Origin: DATBGO01 sp963695645
GTDB lineage: Bacteria; Actinomycetota; Actinomycetes; Streptosporangiales; Streptosporangiaceae
Reading direction: 5' to 3'
Length of the DNA stretch: 64,000 nt
Assembly: GCA_963695645.1 (NCBI GenBank)
Contig: CAVOHC010000012.1
Span: 1,302,001 to 1,366,000, forward strand
Positions 33,959 to 43,072 of the stretch are shown piece by piece. The number at the start of each line of letters is the position of its first letter. Position 1 is the first letter of the stretch. The notes beneath the pieces were generated by a model. It ran no database searches and was not told the origin of the DNA. It saw nothing but the letters and a program-made list of their open reading frames with translations. The translations under genes were made by a program, and so were the position numbers.

Positions 33959-36136
33959 TCAGGCCAGCTGCCTGGCGACGAGCAGGATGAGCGAGACCGG
34001 CATGACAGTCAGCCGGCCGCCCGCGCGGATGTCCCCGGTGGCCTGGTCCGCACCGGGCGGGTGGCCGCTGGCAGCCGCGGAGCGCTTCGGCCGCCTGCCG
34101 CCGGGCCGAGCGGCATCCCCTGGGTCGGGGACCGGATCGAAGCTGTTCAGCTCGGCCCGCCAGGAGCTTCGTTTTCCAACCTCGGGCACGGTGAAGGTGA
34201 CTGGCTGCCGCGATCCGTTGAACATGATGAGCACGTCCGCGTCGAGCATCGGCTGGCCATGTGCGTCTATGTCAGGCGCGACCGTGCCGTCGACGTAGGC
34301 AGTGACGGAATGGCTGCCTGGTGACTGCCAGTCGGCTGCGGTCATCGGGCTGCCTGCCGGGGTGTGCCAGACGGCATACCCGGGATCGGCCAGGTAGCGG
34401 CCACGGCGCAGCACCGGGTGGGCGTGCCGCAGCGAGATCGCCCGGCGGGTGTAGGCGATCAGGTCAGCGTCGGCACGGTCCCAGTCGAGCCACGACACCG
34501 GATTGTCCTGGCAGTAGGCATTGTTGTTGCCGCCCTGGGTGCGTCCGAGCTCGTCACCTGCAAGCAGCATCGGCACCCCGCGGGAGATCATCATTGTGCC
34601 GATCAGCGCTCGGACCGCCTGGCCCCGCTGCGCCAGGGTCGCCGCATCCTCGGTCGGCCCTTCGGTGCCGTAGTTCCAGGACCGGTTGTCGTCGGTTCCG
34701 TCCCGATTGTCCTCACGGTTGGCCTCGTTGTGCTTGTGCTCGTAGGAGACCAGGTCGCGCATGGTGAACCCGTCGTGGGCGGTGACGAAGTTGATCGAGG
34801 CCTCCGGACGGCGGCGGTCCGCGCCGAACAGGTCGGAGGAGCCGGCGATCCGGGTGGCGAAGTCAGCCAGCGCTCCGTCGGTGCCGCGCCAGAAATCCCG
34901 GACGGTGTCCCGGTAGCGGCCGTTCCACTCGCTCCACAGCGCGGGGAACCTGCCCAGCCCGTAACTGTCGGGCTGGCCGACGTCCCACGGCTCGGCGATC
35001 AGCTTGGCCTGGGAAATGACCGGGTCCTGCGCGATGATGTCGAAAAACGCGGCCAGCCGGTCGAAGTCGCCGTGCTCCCTGGCGAGCGTCGTCGCAAGGT
35101 CGAAGCGGAAGCCGTCCACGTGCATCTCGCTCAGCCAGTAGCGGAGCGAGTCAGTGATCATGCGCAGGCAGATCGCGCTGTCGGCGTTGACCGAGTTACC
35201 TGTGCCTGTCGTGTCGACGTAGCGGCGCAGGTCGCCGGGCATGAGCCGGTAATACGCCGGGTTGTCGAGCCCCCGGTAGCAGATCGTCGGGCCCAAGTGG
35301 CCGCCCTCCGCCGTGTGGTTGAACACCACATCGAGCAGCACCTCGAGCCCGGCCGCGTGCAGGGCCTTGACCATCGCCTGGAACTCCGCGATCTGCCCGC
35401 CCGCGTGTCCGGCCCGTACCGCCGCCGAGTAGCCATTGTGCGGGGCGAAGAAAGCGATGGAGTTATAGCCCCAGTAGTCCGTCAGGCCTGAGCGGGCAGC
35501 CTGCCCGGTAGTGGCGAACTGGTGGACCGGAAGCAGCTCGACCGCGGTCACCCCGAGGCCGGTCAGGTACTCGAGCACCGGCGGGCAGGCCAGGCCCGCA
35601 TACGTTCCGCGAAGCGGTGCCGGCACGTCACCGCGCGTCTGAGTGAACCCCTTCACGTGCAGCTCGTAGATGATCGTGTCGCGGTAGGGAGTGCCCGGCC
35701 GCCGGTCCGGGCCCCACGCAAACGAGGGATCGGCCACCAGCGACCGGGGCATCGACGGCGCGGAGTCCAGGTCGCTCTGGCCGTCCGGGTTGCCTGGCGG
35801 GTACCCGAGCAGGGCATCGCCCCACGCCACCGCACCGTCGGTCGCCTTGGCGTACGGGTCGAGGAGCAGCTTCGCCGGGTTGCACCGCAATCCGAGCGCC
35901 GGGTCGTAGGGCCCGGTCACCCGGTAGCCGTATCGCTGGCCGACGCCGATTCCTGGCACGAACCCGTGCCAGATGCCGTCGTCGAGTTCTGGCAGCGCCA
36001 GTCTTGTCTCGTGGCCGGCCCCGTCGATCAGGCACAGCACGACGCGCTCGGCCAGCTGCGAAGCGACCGCGAAATTGGTGCCTGCCTGCCCTGGCGTGGC
36101 GCCAAGGGGAGACGGCCGTCCTGGCCAGATGTCCAC
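33959..36136 (-). CDS. glgX: Glycogen debranching enzyme GlgX
   Basis: From GTG 36136 (behind GGAGG) the protein is 725 aa: an N-terminal CBM48 domain (VDIWPGRPSPLGATPGQAGT, RYGYRVTGPYDP), a GH13 barrel with DVVFNHTAEGG, nucleophile motif HVDGFRFDLATTL, acid/base LIAEPWDVG and FVTAHDGFTMRDLVSY, then a C-terminal beta domain. The order and the NREDNRDGTDDNRSWNYG segment are typical of GlgX/isoamylase, which removes limit-dextrin branches from glycogen. No other glycogen gene is adjacent. Confidence 0.93.
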   Translation of the reverse strand: MDIWPGRPSPLGATPGQAGTNFAVASQLAERVVLCLIDGAGHETRLALPELDDGIWHGFVPGIGVGQRYGYRVTGPYDPALGLRCNPAKLLLDPYAKATDGAVAWGDALLGYPPGNPDGQSDLDSAPSMPRSLVADPSFAWGPDRRPGTPYRDTIIYELHVKGFTQTRGDVPAPLRGTYAGLACPPVLEYLTGLGVTAVELLPVHQFATTGQAARSGLTDYWGYNSIAFFAPHNGYSAAVRAGHAGGQIAEFQAMVKALHAAGLEVLLDVVFNHTAEGGHLGPTICYRGLDNPAYYRLMPGDLRRYVDTTGTGNSVNADSAICLRMITDSLRYWLSEMHVDGFRFDLATTLAREHGDFDRLAAFFDIIAQDPVISQAKLIAEPWDVGQPDSYGLGRFPALWSEWNGRYRDTVRDFWRGTDGALADFATRIAGSSDLFGADRRRPEASINFVTAHDGFTMRDLVSYEHKHNEANREDNRDGTDDNRSWNYGTEGPTEDAATLAQRGQAVRALIGTMMISRGVPMLLAGDELGRTQGGNNNAYCQDNPVSWLDWDRADADLIAYTRRAISLRHAHPVLRRGRYLADPGYAVWHTPAGSPMTAADWQSPGSHSVTAYVDGTVAPDIDAHGQPMLDADVLIMFNGSRQPVTFTVPEVGKRSSWRAELNSFDPVPDPGDAARPGGRRPKRSAAASGHPPGADQATGDIRAGGRLTVMPVSLILLVARQLA

Positions 36137-36288
36137 GCCGCCTCCCGGCCGGGCCAGCCGCCCGCTGCAGGTGCTGCCGCCCTTGGCAAGAAACGATAAC
36201 CATGTGCGACCGTCTTTGGGTAATGCGCGCCTTGTGATCAAACGCCTGACCTCAGCTCAGCACCGCTGCTGGCCAGGGCATCGGCTGG

Positions 36289-37218
36289 TCAATGGCCTCG
36301 GCGCGGGGTCTGCCCGGAAGCAGCCGGGCCGAGGATCCGGGGCGCTGCGGCGCGGATCAGTACGCTCACCCAGGTCCGCCACGGCCGCCACGCCAGGGCG
36401 ATCTCGGTCAGCTCCGCGTCCGTCGCCGGCCGGCCAAGCCCGTAGAGCTGGCCGGCCAGCCCGAGCAGATGCTGCTCGCCGACCGGAAGGACGTCGGCGA
36501 AGCCGCAGCCGCGGATGGTGATCAGCTGACCGTAGAAGGGCCCGATGCCGGGCAATTGCCGCAGCTCAGCCTGGGCCGCCGCGGCACCGAGCTCGAGCAG
36601 CGAGCCGGCCTCGAGGCGGCCGGCCGTGGCCTGCTCGGCGATCGCGCGAAGGCGCGCCATCTTCTCGCTGCCGAGCCCGGGGAAGTCCGCGAGCCCGGCG
36701 AGCGTGCCCGCGGCCGGGAATGCGCTGAGCTGTACCCCCGCAAGGGTGAAGGAATGCCCGTGGGCAACCGAAAGACGGGTCCGCAGCTGCGCCATCTGCT
36801 GCCTGGGGCGGCGCGCGGACAGCACGACCCACGCCGCCGCCTCGTAGGGCGAATAGAACAGCGGCGGCCGCAGCCCGGGTGCGGCGGCCATCAGCCTGGC
36901 GATGACCGGGTCACGCCTGGCGAGCGCGTCGTAGCCGGTAGCGTCGTGATCCAGGGACAGCACCCGTGCAACTTGCGTCGTGACGGCCGGCACCTGATAA
37001 GCGGGCACGCCATGCGCGACGCCGTCGATCCGCGGCCCGTGCTGGCGCAGCTCGACCCCGACGCCGGTCTCGAAGCCGCCATCGAGACGGAATGCAAGGC
37101 GCATCACCCCGTCGAAATCCGGGTCATCCCGCTGCCCGAACCCGAACATCGCGGACTCAGCCAGTGAGAACGCTCCGCGGGCCGGCAAGGTGAAGGTCTG
37201 TTCGCGCGCTTCGGCCAT
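36289..37218 (-). CDS. AlkA-like HhH-GPD DNA glycosylase
   Basis: This 309-aa protein has the HhH-GPD glycosylase layout: an N-terminal beta domain, LFYSPYEAAAWVVLSARRPR, GLGSEKMARLRAIAEQA, and the helix-hairpin-helix LRQLPGIGPFYGQLITIRGCG. The position of the AlkA catalytic aspartate reads DVLPVGEQHLL, i.e. Glu replaces Asp, as in one actinobacterial subfamily, so substrate and mechanism may differ. ATG 37218 follows TGAGG. The frame stays open through an upstream 15-bp repeat (five PALSV pentapeptides to 37332), but translation from there is less likely. Confidence 0.8.
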   Translation of the reverse strand: MAEAREQTFTLPARGAFSLAESAMFGFGQRDDPDFDGVMRLAFRLDGGFETGVGVELRQHGPRIDGVAHGVPAYQVPAVTTQVARVLSLDHDATGYDALARRDPVIARLMAAAPGLRPPLFYSPYEAAAWVVLSARRPRQQMAQLRTRLSVAHGHSFTLAGVQLSAFPAAGTLAGLADFPGLGSEKMARLRAIAEQATAGRLEAGSLLELGAAAAQAELRQLPGIGPFYGQLITIRGCGFADVLPVGEQHLLGLAGQLYGLGRPATDAELTEIALAWRPWRTWVSVLIRAAAPRILGPAASGQTPRRGH

Positions 37219-37243
37219 CGCCTCAGTATCAGGGCGGGCACTG

Positions 37244-37338
37244 ACAAAAGCTGGCACTGACAAAGCTGGCACTGACAAAGCTGGCACTGACAAAGCTGGC
37301 ACTGACAAAGCTGGCACTGACAAAGCTGGCACTGACAG
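37244..37338. repeat. 15-bp tandem array upstream of the glycosylase gene
   Basis: Six copies of CAAAGCTGGCACTGA (or CAAAAGCTGG at the first) run without spacers. On the minus strand each reads TTGTCAGTGCCAGCT, so a -35-like TTGTCA recurs every 15 bp. The array fills the gap between the zinc-ribbon stop (37345) and the glycosylase start. Confidence 0.95.
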
Positions 37339-37344
37339 AACAGC

Positions 37345-37527
37345 TCAATCGCCGGGCATCGGAGCGTGGCATCGCCGGCAGGCCGTCGGCGGATCGGTGT
37401 CCGAGAGCGCGCCGCATTGCGGGCAGACGCGCCGCAGCCAGCAAACGGGGTCGCCGGGAGAGTCGTCCGCCCAGCCGCTGCGGTCGGCGTCGTCCGGTTG
37501 CTCGGCCGTTGGCCTTCCGTTGCCCAT
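37345..37527 (-). CDS. Small zinc-ribbon protein
   Basis: This 60-aa protein has an acidic head and CWLRRVCPQCGALSDTDPPTA followed by CRRCHAPMPGD. The CxxC...CxxC pairs form a zinc ribbon. A similar tail ('VCPQCGALxxxDPPTxCxRC') occurs in small actinobacterial proteins of unknown role. ATG 37527 has no evident ribosome site. It lies upstream of the glycosylase on the same strand, separated by the repeat array. Confidence 0.55.
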   Translation of the reverse strand: MGNGRPTAEQPDDADRSGWADDSPGDPVCWLRRVCPQCGALSDTDPPTACRRCHAPMPGD

Positions 37528-37607
37528 CGATCGAAGCTTGTGACTTGTGACCCTGCATAGTCAAGGCGGACTGCGGTCGTGCAGCGCCCGGCATGATTGC
37601 GCACGAG

Positions 37608-37712
37608 CTTGGCGGATTGCCGGAGGAGCTTGGCGGATTGCCGGAGGGCCTTGGCGGATTGCCGGAGGGCCTTGGCGGATTGCCGGAGGACCTTGGCGGA
37701 TTGCCGGAAGAC
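37608..37712. repeat. 21-bp tandem array, five units
   Basis: Unit CTTGGCGGATTGCCGGAGGA(G) repeats at 37608, 37629, 37650, 37671 and 37692 with one or two changes per copy. It begins about 80 bp beyond the zinc-ribbon start and ends about 28 bp from the stop of the frameshifted aldehyde dehydrogenase. Plus-strand frames through it (LADCRRS/LADCRRA) have no ribosome site and look non-coding. Confidence 0.95.
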
Positions 37713-37739
37713 CTTGTCAGTGGCTGATCCGCGCGCCGG

Positions 37740-39280
37740 TCAAAGGGCGAAGGTCACGCCCTGGGCGAGCGGGAGGCTGCCCGAGTAGTTGACCGTGTTG
37801 GTGGCCCTGCGCATGTAGCTCTTCCACGCATCGGAGCCGGACTCGCGCCCGCCGCCGGTCGCCTTCTCGCCGCCGAATGCCCCGCCGATTTCCGCACCTG
37901 ACGTGCCGATGTTGACGTTGACGATGCCGGAGTCTGCTCCGCTCGCCGCGATGAACTCCTCGGCCTCGCGCTGGTCGCGGGTGAAGATGCTGGAGGCGAG
38001 GCCCTGCGGGACGGCATTGTTCAGCGCGATCGCCTCGTCCAGTTCGGTGTAGGAGAGCACGTAGAGGATCGGCGCGAAGGTCTCCCGGCACACCACGTCG
38101 CGCAGGCCAGGCATCTGGACCAGTGCGGGCTGCACGTAGTAGGCACCAGGCGCCGCGTCGGCAAGCAGGCGGTCGCCGCCCGCACGGACGACTCCGCCCT
38201 GTACCAGCGCCTCGGCGATGGCTGCCTGCATGTCCCGGTGCGCGCGCTCGCGGATCAGCGGCCCGACCAAGGTCCGCTGATCCAGCGGGTCGCCGACGGG
38301 CAGCAGTTCATACGCGGCACTGACGTTGTCGATCAGTTCCTCGGCGATGTCGGCGTGGGCGATCACCCGCCGCATCGTCGTGCAGCGCTGCCCGGCGGTC
38401 CCGGCTGCGGCGAACACGATGCCGCGTGCAGCGAGTTCCAGGTCGGCGGACGGTGCGACGACGCCGGCGTTGTTGCCGCCGAGCTCAAGCAGGCTGCGGC
38501 CGAAGCGGGCGGCGACGCGCGGTCCGACGGCCCGGCCCATCCTGCTCGAGCCGGTGGCGCTGACCAGCGCGACGCCAGGAGCGTCCACGAGCCTGGCCGC
38601 GACGTCTGCTGGGCCCAGGAGCAGCTGGCTGAGATGCGCCGGGGCGCCGGTCTCCGCGCACGCCCGGTCCAGGAGCGCGGCGCAGGCCAGCGCGGTCAGC
38701 GGGGTCAGCTCCGACGGCTTCCAGATCACCGGATCGCCGCAGACAAGTGCGATCGCGGTGTTCCACGACCAGACAGCGGCAGGAAAATTAAATGCGGTGA
38801 TCACGCCGGCCACGCCGAACGGGTGCCAGGTTTCCATCAGCCGGTGGCCTGGGCGCTCAGATGGCATGGTCCGGCCGTACAGCTGGCGGGATAGCCCGAC
38901 AGCGAAGTCGCAGATGTCGATCATTTCCTGGACCTCGCCGAGGGACTCCGAGCCGATCTTGCCAACCTCGAGCGTGATCAGCGCGGCGAGTGCTGCCTTG
39001 TGCCGCGCAAGGAGCCCGCCGAAGTGCTTGATGAGGGCGCCGCGGGCCGGCCCGGGACCTGCCGCCAGCTGCGGAACGCTTCCTGGGCCCTGGCCACGGC
39101 ATCGTCGGCGTCCTGCGGCGCGGACCAGCGAACACGGGCAAGGTCAGCGCCCAGGATCGGCGTGATCGAGCGCTGGTCGCCGCTCAGCGCTGTCCCCGCT
39201 ACCGCACAGTTTCCGAGGCTCGCGAGCGCACGATCACGGAGGTCATCCAGGGTCGGCAGGGACGTGCTGATGGCGGGCAT
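37740..39280 (-). pseudogene. ALDH7-type aminoadipate semialdehyde/piperideine-6-carboxylate dehydrogenase with one frameshift
   Basis: The start (MPAISTSLPTLDDLRDRALA ... AQEAFRSWRQVPG) and the rest (PARGALIKHFGGLLARHKAA, VWSWNTAIALVCG, LLELGGNNAGVVAPSADLE, catalytic Cys in GTAGQRCTTMRRV, FGGEKATGGGRESGSDAWK) are in different frames. They join near 39045-39056 in a run of C/G, where one base is missing. All catalytic motifs downstream are intact. ALDH7 (antiquitin/AmaB) oxidises aminoadipate semialdehyde from lysine. Either a recent inactivation or a sequencing error in a homopolymer-rich spot. Confidence 0.8.
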
Positions 39281-39598
39281 GGTCCCTCCTCAGGCCGGCT
39301 GATTCCCGATCGCGTCACTTGTGGCGAGCCCGAGCGCTCTGCTGCGCCCTGCTGCGCCCTGCTCTGCTCTGCCTCGCTCCGCTCTGCCCTGCTCTGCCCG
39401 GGCTGCGACGGTCGGTCCCTGCGGGTGATCCTAAGGCTAAGAGCCGCTGGAAGCTGGCCCGGAGCGGGGGCCTCGCAGCCCATCGCGGCCGCCCTGAGGA
39501 TGATCTTCAGCCGCTTCTGCCTTCCCGGTGGCGCTGCCGTCACTGGCCCGGCACTATGAGACCGGCACTATGCGACTTGACCACGGAGCGGGGGCGGG
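39281..39598. other. Low-complexity intergenic stretch
   Basis: Contains an irregular run of CTCTGCC/CTGCGCC units (about 39336-39400) and a short direct repeat CCGGCACTATG (39548-39577) shortly before the next start. No gene; probably the 5' region of the secreted protein gene. Confidence 0.5.
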
Positions 39599-40711
39599 AT
39601 GATCTCGGCGTATGGACTTATCCGCAGGTTAGTGGCTGGCGCGGCGGCCGTCGTTGTCGGTAGCGGCCTCGCGGTGGCCGTTGCGGGTACGGCGCAGGCG
39701 GCCGTGCCCAGTCACTGGGGCTTCGCGTACGTGGACAAGCCCTCGGTGCCGGGCATTCCCGCGCTGGACCACCAGGCGGGCAGCTGGCCGCCCGGTTTCG
39801 TGGTGCACGTCGCCCCGGGAGTGGTCGGGCAGGTGTTCGTCAGGTTCCCGCGGATAGCGTCGAGGGGCGGCGTCGTGCTGGTGACGGCGGTCACCGACAG
39901 CCCGGTCTGGTGCCAGGCCCAGAAATGGGCGCGGTCAGGGCCCAACGAGGTGGTCGCCGTGCGCTGCTATAAGGCAGGCGGCTTGCCGACGTTCGCGCCG
40001 TTCGTGGTGGCCTACAGCCAGAGTTCGAAGGGTTCGGTCCCGCCCGGGCGCGGTTATGGGTATGTGCACTACAGTCCGGTACATGGCGTGGTCGCGCGGT
40101 TCAACTCGGCGGGCGCTGTGAACACCGTCACCGCCGTCGCACCAGGCGCCTGGAAGGTGCGGCTTCCCGGTCTCGGCACCGCTGCCCTGGCAGGCAACGT
40201 ACAGGTGACCGCCGTCAACTCCGCCGGTCCGGCGAAATGCGAGGTCAGCGGCTGGAACTCAAAGCCTGTTCGCCAGCTCATCGAGGTCCGCTGCTATAAC
40301 GGCGTCGCCACCCCGCTGAAGACCGGGTGGACGCTCGTCTACCAGCGCGGCCGCGCCGTAACCGGCACCCAGCCCAAGCATTTCGCTTACACCTTTGACA
40401 ACAAGCCGCTGACGGCCGGCCCGTATGCGCCGGTCCCGCCCGCTGTCAACTTCAACTCAGCGGGCGGGATCAACAACATCGAGAGGGCTGGCGGGGGCCT
40501 GCGCCTGGTGATGTTCCCCAGGGCCGGCAAGCTGCCCGACACCGTGCTCGTCACCACCGCCGGATCTGGGGGCCGGTTCTGCAATCTGCTGACGCGGTGG
40601 GCGACGACGGCATCCCCAGGGGGCGTGATCGTGCGTGATGTTGCCTGCTATACGGCGACCGGCATGCTCACGAACACGGCCTCATTGATCACCTACGCCT
40701 CGGCGCATTAG
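39599..40711 (+). CDS. Secreted protein with three tandem ~110-residue repeats
   Basis: A signal peptide (RRLVAGAAAVVVGSGLAVAV, cleavage near GTAQAA) precedes three repeats of about 110 residues. Each contains an aromatic start (WGFAYVDKP / GYGYVHYSP / FAYTFDNKP), an Asn/Phe-Asn-Ser-Ala-Gly segment (repeats 2 and 3), one Cys followed by a Trp or Arg-Trp region, and a Cys-Tyr near the end (VRCYKAGG / VRCYNGVA / VACYTATG). The paired cysteines could form one disulphide per repeat. The family is unknown to me; an extracellular binding or wall-associated role is guesswork. ATG 39599 follows GGAG at 11 nt. Confidence 0.75.
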   Translation: MISAYGLIRRLVAGAAAVVVGSGLAVAVAGTAQAAVPSHWGFAYVDKPSVPGIPALDHQAGSWPPGFVVHVAPGVVGQVFVRFPRIASRGGVVLVTAVTDSPVWCQAQKWARSGPNEVVAVRCYKAGGLPTFAPFVVAYSQSSKGSVPPGRGYGYVHYSPVHGVVARFNSAGAVNTVTAVAPGAWKVRLPGLGTAALAGNVQVTAVNSAGPAKCEVSGWNSKPVRQLIEVRCYNGVATPLKTGWTLVYQRGRAVTGTQPKHFAYTFDNKPLTAGPYAPVPPAVNFNSAGGINNIERAGGGLRLVMFPRAGKLPDTVLVTTAGSGGRFCNLLTRWATTASPGGVIVRDVACYTATGMLTNTASLITYASAH

Positions 40712-40723
40712 CGGGATGCCGCC

Positions 40724-41683
40724 GTGGGGGTGACGCGGACATCGGCCGGCTCGGTGCTGTTCGCCACCTACAACATGCTTGACCTGTTCGCCGATGACTC
40801 AGCTTCTGGACGCGAGCACTACCGCCTTGTGGTGGAGTCAGCCCGGGCCCTGGATGCGGACGTGCTCGCCGTCCAGGAGGTGCGCGCCGGTGAGCAGAAG
40901 ACCGCCTATGCCCGGCTGCGGGAACTCGCCGACGACGTGGGGCTCAACTGCCAGGTGCCGGCTGACGGGAGCGGTGTAGCGCGCACCGCGCTGGCCTTCG
41001 GCGGTCGCGGCTACCACGTGGGCCTGCTGTGGCGCGCCGGGATCGAGGCAGTGGCAGGCTCGCTGCGAAAGTACGGCGCGCGGGACTTCTGGCATTCACT
41101 CGCCTACGTCACTCTGGATGTCGGCGGGACGAAGGTCAGGCACGCCTCGTTCCATGCGACCCCGTTCGGCAGGCGGCTGCGGGCCGACCAGAACGAGCGG
41201 CTGGTGGCGGCCTTGACCAACGGCTCGGGCGGCCTGCCCGTCCTCGTCGGGGCGGACTGGAACAGCGAGAGCGCCGACCGGGTGTGGGACGAGGGCATCC
41301 AGCAATGGAGCCTCTACGAGCCGCGGGACCCGTACGCTGCGGTCAGCTGGTTCGACGGGATGGTCTACCAGTGCGACTGGGACTACGACGAGCGCGGGCA
41401 GCGCAGGCACTGGGCGGACCGGCGGCCAGGAGACGTGCTGTGGGCTGGCGGGTTCCATGACGCCGCCGCGGCGCTGCGCGCGCCGTGGCAGCCGACGGCC
41501 GGGCATCACGCGGCCAATTCCTATGGCGCGCGCGGCATCGTGCGGCGCATCGACGGTATCCGCGTCACCAGTCAGGTGCTCGGCGCCCTGCGCGCGCACC
41601 ACGTGGAGTCCACCGAGCTTGCCCGGCTGGCCTCCGATCACCTGCCGGTCACGGTGGAATACGTGCCCGCCGCGGTCGGCTAG
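40724..41683 (+). CDS. Endonuclease/exonuclease/phosphatase (EEP) family protein
   Basis: This 319-aa protein has the EEP/DNase I-like fold motifs: FATYNMLDLF, DADVLAVQEVR (metal-binding Glu), HASFHATPFGRRLR, LVGADWNSE (catalytic Asp/Asn) and SDHLPVTVEY (terminal Asp-His). EEP enzymes cleave phosphodiesters in nucleic acids or lipids; no signal peptide is visible, so an intracellular nuclease or phosphatase is more likely. GTG 40724 starts 12 nt after the secreted repeat protein, so they may share a transcript. Confidence 0.85.
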   Translation: MGVTRTSAGSVLFATYNMLDLFADDSASGREHYRLVVESARALDADVLAVQEVRAGEQKTAYARLRELADDVGLNCQVPADGSGVARTALAFGGRGYHVGLLWRAGIEAVAGSLRKYGARDFWHSLAYVTLDVGGTKVRHASFHATPFGRRLRADQNERLVAALTNGSGGLPVLVGADWNSESADRVWDEGIQQWSLYEPRDPYAAVSWFDGMVYQCDWDYDERGQRRHWADRRPGDVLWAGGFHDAAAALRAPWQPTAGHHAANSYGARGIVRRIDGIRVTSQVLGALRAHHVESTELARLASDHLPVTVEYVPAAVG

Positions 41684-41992
41684 CCGCCAGCGGGGCACCT
41701 CCCGGGCTGGCGCTGGCTTTGGCCCTGGCTTTCGTGGCGCTTACGCGCCGCCGCCACTATGTCGCTGAAACCCGGCGATCGATCCCCCGGCGATCGTGTT
41801 AAGAAACGACCGGCCTCCGGATCTGCGCATGCTGCCGCCCCCGGTGCTCCACGGTACTTGCCGGTGGCCGATTGCCAGGGCGGGCCTTCACGGAGCGTAG
41901 TTGACTGTACTCCTTCGATTACGCTGAGTCACTACTGACGAAAGTCAGGTACCCGTTCGCTGGCCGGCCTGACGCTGGTGCAGGATGGGTGG
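41684..41992. promoter_or_regulatory. Promoter region of the DyP-encapsulin operon
   Basis: About 300 bases without a gene. TTGACT at 41901-41906 is a good -35 candidate; a matching -10 is not clear (TACGCT at 41920 is too close). AGGA 7 nt before ATG 41993 is the ribosome site. A redox operator may be present but I cannot name one. Confidence 0.4.
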
Positions 41993-43072
41993 ATGCCGAC
42001 AGATGCGGCGGCGGCGCCGCGTGCGGAGCCGCAGGCGGTGGTGTCGTCGCTGACCAGTGCCGCGATCTTCCTCGTCGTCACGGTGAACGCCGGGTCGGAC
42101 AGTTCCGAGGCGGTCCGCGGCCTGGCCGCCGATCTGAGCGGGCTGGTCCGCGCCGTCGGGTTCCGCGAGCCGGATGGCCGGCTGTCCTGTGTGGCCGGCT
42201 TTGGCGCCGATGCCTGGGACCGGCTGGCCGGACCGCCGAGGCCAGCGGGGCTGCATCCGTTTCACGAGATCAGGGCCGGGGCACGGCATGCCGTCGCGAC
42301 ACCTGGCGACATCCTCTTCCACATCCGCGCGACCAGGATGGACCTGTGCTTCGAGCTGGCGGCCCAGATCATGGCGAGGCTGGGCAGCGCGGTCACGGCA
42401 GTGGATGAAGTGCACGGATTCCGTTACTTCGACGAACGTGACCTGCTCGGCTTCGTGGACGGCACAGAGAACCCGGTGGGCCAGGGGGCGGCGGACGCGA
42501 CCCTGATCGGCGCTGAGGATCCGGCGTTCGCTGGTGGCAGCTACGTCATCGTGCAGAAGTACCTGCACGATCTCGCGGCGTGGAACCGGCTGCCCGTGGA
42601 GGAGCAGGAACGGATCATCGGGCGGACCAAGCTGGCCGACATCGAGCTTGACGACTCGGTAAAGCCCACCTACGCCCATAACGCGCTAACGACGATCATC
42701 TCCGGCGGCGACGAGGTGAAGATCGTCAGGGACAACATGCCGTTCGGCTCGGTCGGCACCGGGGAGTACGGCACCTACTTCATCGGCTACGCGCGCTCGC
42801 CGGACGTCATCGAGCAGATGCTGGTGAACATGTTTCTCGGAGTGCCCGAGGGCAACTATGACCGGCTGCTCGATGTCAGCAGGGCCATGACGGGCGTCCT
42901 GTTTTTCGTGCCGTCGGTGCCCTTGCTCGAGAGCTTGGCCGACGGGCCGCCCTCGGCCGGAACCGGGCCGGGAGAATCGCCGGGCGAGACCCGGGTGCCC
43001 GTGGTGCCCCGGCCAGCGGGCGGCGGAGCGCTGGAGATCGGCAGTCTGAGAGGAGCATCCCAGGATGAATAA
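41993..43072 (+). CDS. DyP-type peroxidase, encapsulin cargo
   Basis: A class B dye-decolorising peroxidase of 359 aa (ATG 41993; GTG 41978 is possible): LLGFVDGTENPVGQ (the GxxDG distal motif), VKPTYAHNALTT with the likely proximal heme His, and the C-terminal NMFLGVPEGNYDRLLDVS. A Pro/Gly linker of about 40 residues ends in LEIGSLRG, which matches the encapsulin cargo-loading peptide (consensus LxIGSLKG). Its stop overlaps the encapsulin start by 8 nt. The enzyme should be packed inside the shell to reduce peroxide. Confidence 0.93.
   Translation: MPTDAAAAPRAEPQAVVSSLTSAAIFLVVTVNAGSDSSEAVRGLAADLSGLVRAVGFREPDGRLSCVAGFGADAWDRLAGPPRPAGLHPFHEIRAGARHAVATPGDILFHIRATRMDLCFELAAQIMARLGSAVTAVDEVHGFRYFDERDLLGFVDGTENPVGQGAADATLIGAEDPAFAGGSYVIVQKYLHDLAAWNRLPVEEQERIIGRTKLADIELDDSVKPTYAHNALTTIISGGDEVKIVRDNMPFGSVGTGEYGTYFIGYARSPDVIEQMLVNMFLGVPEGNYDRLLDVSRAMTGVLFFVPSVPLLESLADGPPSAGTGPGESPGETRVPVVPRPAGGGALEIGSLRGASQDE

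Noticed and set aside
37244..37712. CRISPR-like arrays
   Set aside because: Units are contiguous with no spacers and no cas genes are nearby; these are simple tandem repeats.
37547..37792. Plus-strand ORFs through the 21-bp array (AWRIAGG or LADCRR repeats)
   Set aside because: Open only because 21 is a multiple of three; no ribosome site or non-repetitive conserved part.
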